Shown: one piece after another, positions 62,509-64,000 of the stretch
Numbering within the stretch: the first letter of the stretch is position 1
Layout: each line of letters starts with the position of its first letter
NCBI GenBank assembly: GCA_003168375.1
Contig: PMSI01000001.1
Coordinates: forward strand, 620,001 to 684,000
Length of the DNA: 64,000 bases
Reading direction: 5' to 3'
Source of the DNA: Vulcanimicrobiota bacterium
Lineage (GTDB): Bacteria; Vulcanimicrobiota; Vulcanimicrobiia; Vulcanimicrobiales; Vulcanimicrobiaceae
The notes under the pieces: model-generated
Seen by the model: only the letters and a program-made list of their open reading frames with translations
Database searches by the model: none
Told to the model about the DNA's origin: nothing
Translations under genes and position numbers: made by a program

Positions 62509-62552
62509 CTTCGCGCGGCGTTCACGGCGAGCGCCGCAGCCCAGACTAGGAT
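62509..62552 (+). promoter_or_regulatory. Leaderless island promoter for the ba3 oxidase operon
   Basis: CTTCGC (62509) - 5 nt - GTTCAC (62520) - 21 nt - TAGGAT (62547) - 6 nt - ATG 62559. The 21 nt equal one more repeat period plus 10, with the third half-site degenerate. A reversed GTGAAC is at 62499. Confidence 0.6.
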
Positions 62553-62558
62553 GGTCCC

Positions 62559-62675
62559 ATGGAACCAACGCGCGACGAGCCGCTCCCCGCGACGCTCGCC
62601 TTCGTCTTCTTCCTCGGCGGCCTCATCCTGGTCGGGTGGTTCGCCATGTACCTACTCCTCCGGGCGAGGTGGTGA
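62559..62675 (+). CDS. cbaD: Cytochrome c oxidase subunit IIa (ba3-type)
   Basis: A 38-residue single-helix protein (LPATLAFVFFLGGLILVGW, then FAMYLLLRARW), the size and pattern of the ba3 oxidase subunit IIa known from Thermus (34 residues). In ba3 enzymes this helix takes the place of the first helix of conventional subunit II. It lies directly before the subunit II gene. The start at 62559 is fixed by the -10 box 6 nt upstream. Confidence 0.85.
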   Translation: MEPTRDEPLPATLAFVFFLGGLILVGWFAMYLLLRARW

Positions 62676-62676
62676 G

Positions 62677-63144
62677 GTGCACGTTCACCGGCAAGAACGC
62701 TTCTGGCTGGCCGCGGGGCTGGCGATGCTCGTGCTGTTCGCCGCGGTGATCACGACGTCGGCGGTCGTGGACGGCTTCGTGCCGCCGAGCCGCATCCAGA
62801 GCATCGATCCCACCAAGGTCGCACAGACGCCGCCCTTCGACCACCCCGGGCTGCGCAAAATCGCCGATGGTGCGTACGAGGCGTACTACGTCGCGCGCGT
62901 CTTCTCGTTCTCGCCCGCGGAGATCCGCGTGCCGGCCGGCTCGCGCGTGACCTTCTACGTCACGAGCACCGACGTCGAGCACGGTTTCAGCATCCCCGAG
63001 ACCGGCGTGAACACGATGGTCACGCCCGGCTGGGTCAGCAGCGTCTCGCACACGTTCAAGCAGCGCGGGACCTTCCTGCTCGTCTGCAACGAGTACTGCG
63101 GCGCCGGCCACCACCTGATGGCTGCGAAAGTGACCGTGGAGTGA
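62677..63144 (+). CDS. cbaB: Cytochrome c oxidase subunit II (ba3-type, CuA)
   Basis: A 155-residue protein with one N-terminal membrane helix (FWLAAGLAMLVLFAAVITTS) and a cupredoxin domain outside the cell. The CuA site is complete: His in DVEHGFSIP, and CNEYCGAGHHLM with both Cys, the His and the Met. A single helix and small size fit the B-family oxidases. GTG 62677 is 1 bp after the IIa stop and the stop overlaps the subunit I start (TGATG). Confidence 0.92.
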   Translation: MHVHRQERFWLAAGLAMLVLFAAVITTSAVVDGFVPPSRIQSIDPTKVAQTPPFDHPGLRKIADGAYEAYYVARVFSFSPAEIRVPAGSRVTFYVTSTDVEHGFSIPETGVNTMVTPGWVSSVSHTFKQRGTFLLVCNEYCGAGHHLMAAKVTVE

Positions 63145-64000
63145 TGCCGGAGGTGATCGGCAGCGATACGATCGCCAAGCGCGCCGGCGAGTCGCTCGCG
63201 CTCTCCCGCGCGGGCGGTGACCTGCTCGTCCTCGCACATATCTACACCGCGACGCTCGTGCTCGGCATCGGTGCGCTGTTCGGGATGCTGCAGGGCTTCT
63301 CGCGTGCGAACCTGATCGTGATGCCGCCGTCGTTCGACTACTACCGCATGCTCACCGCACACGGTGTGCTGATGGCTCTCGTCTTCACGACGTTTTTCAT
63401 CACGGGCCTCTTCACGTACGCCGTCTACCGCAGCATTCCACGCGACCGCTCCCCCCGGCTGGGGTGGATCGGCTACTGCGTGATGCTGATCGGAACCGTC
63501 ATGGCGGCGGTCGCGATCCTCGACGGCAGCGCGAGCGTGCTCTACACGTTCTATGCGCCGCTCAAGGCCAGCCCGCTGTTCTACTTCGGCGCGACGTTCC
63601 TGGTGCTCGGCACGTGGGTGGTCGCCGCGGACCTGTTCCTGAACGTCGCCTGGTTCAAGCGTGCGGTGCCCGGTGCGCGGATCCCGCTGCCGGCGTTCAT
63701 GGCGACCTGCACGATGATCATGTGGATCATCGCGACGCTCGGCGTCGTCGCGGAGATGGGGCTGCTGATCCCCTGGTCGCTCGGTTGGACGAACGGGATC
63801 GACGTCGGTCTCACGCGGATGTTCTTCTGGTACTTCGGGCATCCGCTCGTGTACTTCTGGATCATGGGCGCATACATGATCTGGTACGCGGTCGTCCCGA
63901 CGACCTACAAAGGGACGATCTTCAGCGACGCGTTGACGCGCCTCGCGTTCGTGATGCTGCTGCTGCTCTCCACGCCGGTCGGGCTCCATCACCAATTTCT
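63144..64000 (+). CDS. cbaA: Cytochrome c oxidase subunit I (ba3-type), partial (3' end outside window)
   Basis: The frame is open from ATG 63144 to the edge (285 codons). Visible helices and ligands: MLTAHGVLMALVFTTFF (low-spin haem His), FWYFGHPLVYFWIMGAYM with the CuB His and linked Tyr, and the CuB histidine pair in STPVGLHHQF at the very end. No K-channel judgement can be made from the part seen, but the gene order IIa-II-I and sequence are those of B-family, high-affinity oxidases. It would respire at low oxygen. Confidence 0.93.
   Translation, partial: MPEVIGSDTIAKRAGESLALSRAGGDLLVLAHIYTATLVLGIGALFGMLQGFSRANLIVMPPSFDYYRMLTAHGVLMALVFTTFFITGLFTYAVYRSIPRDRSPRLGWIGYCVMLIGTVMAAVAILDGSASVLYTFYAPLKASPLFYFGATFLVLGTWVVAADLFLNVAWFKRAVPGARIPLPAFMATCTMIMWIIATLGVVAEMGLLIPWSLGWTNGIDVGLTRMFFWYFGHPLVYFWIMGAYMIWYAVVPTTYKGTIFSDALTRLAFVMLLLLSTPVGLHHQF

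Overview
The window is a high-GC chromosomal segment from an environmental bacterium. Dense gene packing, start/stop overlaps (ATGA, GTGA, TGATG), frequent GTG starts, Pro/Ala/Thr-rich secreted tails, a Wzz/SLBB polysaccharide export set and a ba3-type oxidase suggest a soil lineage such as Candidatus Eremiobacterota (WPS-2) or a similar phylum. No rRNA, tRNA or phylogenetic marker was seen, so the taxonomy is a guess.

Layout. 1-4520: a partial SDR gene diverging from a metabolic run (ABC-type ligand-binding protein, NTF2-like, YCII-like, NmrA-like reductase, zinc-free MDR oxidoreductase). 4546-7371: lower-quality DNA with small hypotheticals, a truncated ABC-2 permease, a secreted protein and an IS3 remnant. 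7370-38017: a large extracellular contractile injection system (eCIS, phage-tail-like) island. Its core is one tightly coupled operon from 10204 to 37569 encoding sheath, tube, a zinc-ribbon hub-chaperone-like protein, a 1,784-residue repeat protein, DUF4255 cap protein, AAA+ ATPase, LysM-like tube and baseplate proteins, spike, gp25, two baseplate-J-like proteins, a gpI-like protein and a DUF6519/LamG/Kelch protein. It is flanked by a PAAR tip, a tectonin-like propeller, a DUF4157 protein and a divergently transcribed nucleotidyltransferase-fold protein that is a good cargo candidate.

38004-41208: polysaccharide export genes on the minus strand (BY-kinase-like, Wzz-like, SLBB export protein), bracketed by a 193-bp diverged direct repeat. 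41831-44868: a winged-helix regulator, ABC-2 exporter and CPBP protease, less GC-rich than their surroundings and probably acquired. 44989-48182: a Pro-rich secreted protein, a frameshifted site-2 protease and two unknowns.

48183-64000: a stress and respiration island with universal stress proteins, a hybrid histidine kinase, two P-type ATPases, an AI-2E-type permease, a SpoIIE-type phosphatase, a GNAT acetyltransferase, an OmpR-type response regulator with a coupled 58-residue H-box mini-protein, and the start of a ba3 oxidase operon. Reading the upstream regions by hand shows one shared promoter design at nine starts here: [G/C]TTCnn direct repeats with an 11-bp period, usually 10 nt to a -10 box (nAnnnT), then usually 6 nt to the start codon, so most transcripts should be leaderless. 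This looks like an undescribed regulon driven by a PhoB/OmpR-like activator, functionally reminiscent of a dormancy or hypoxia regulon.
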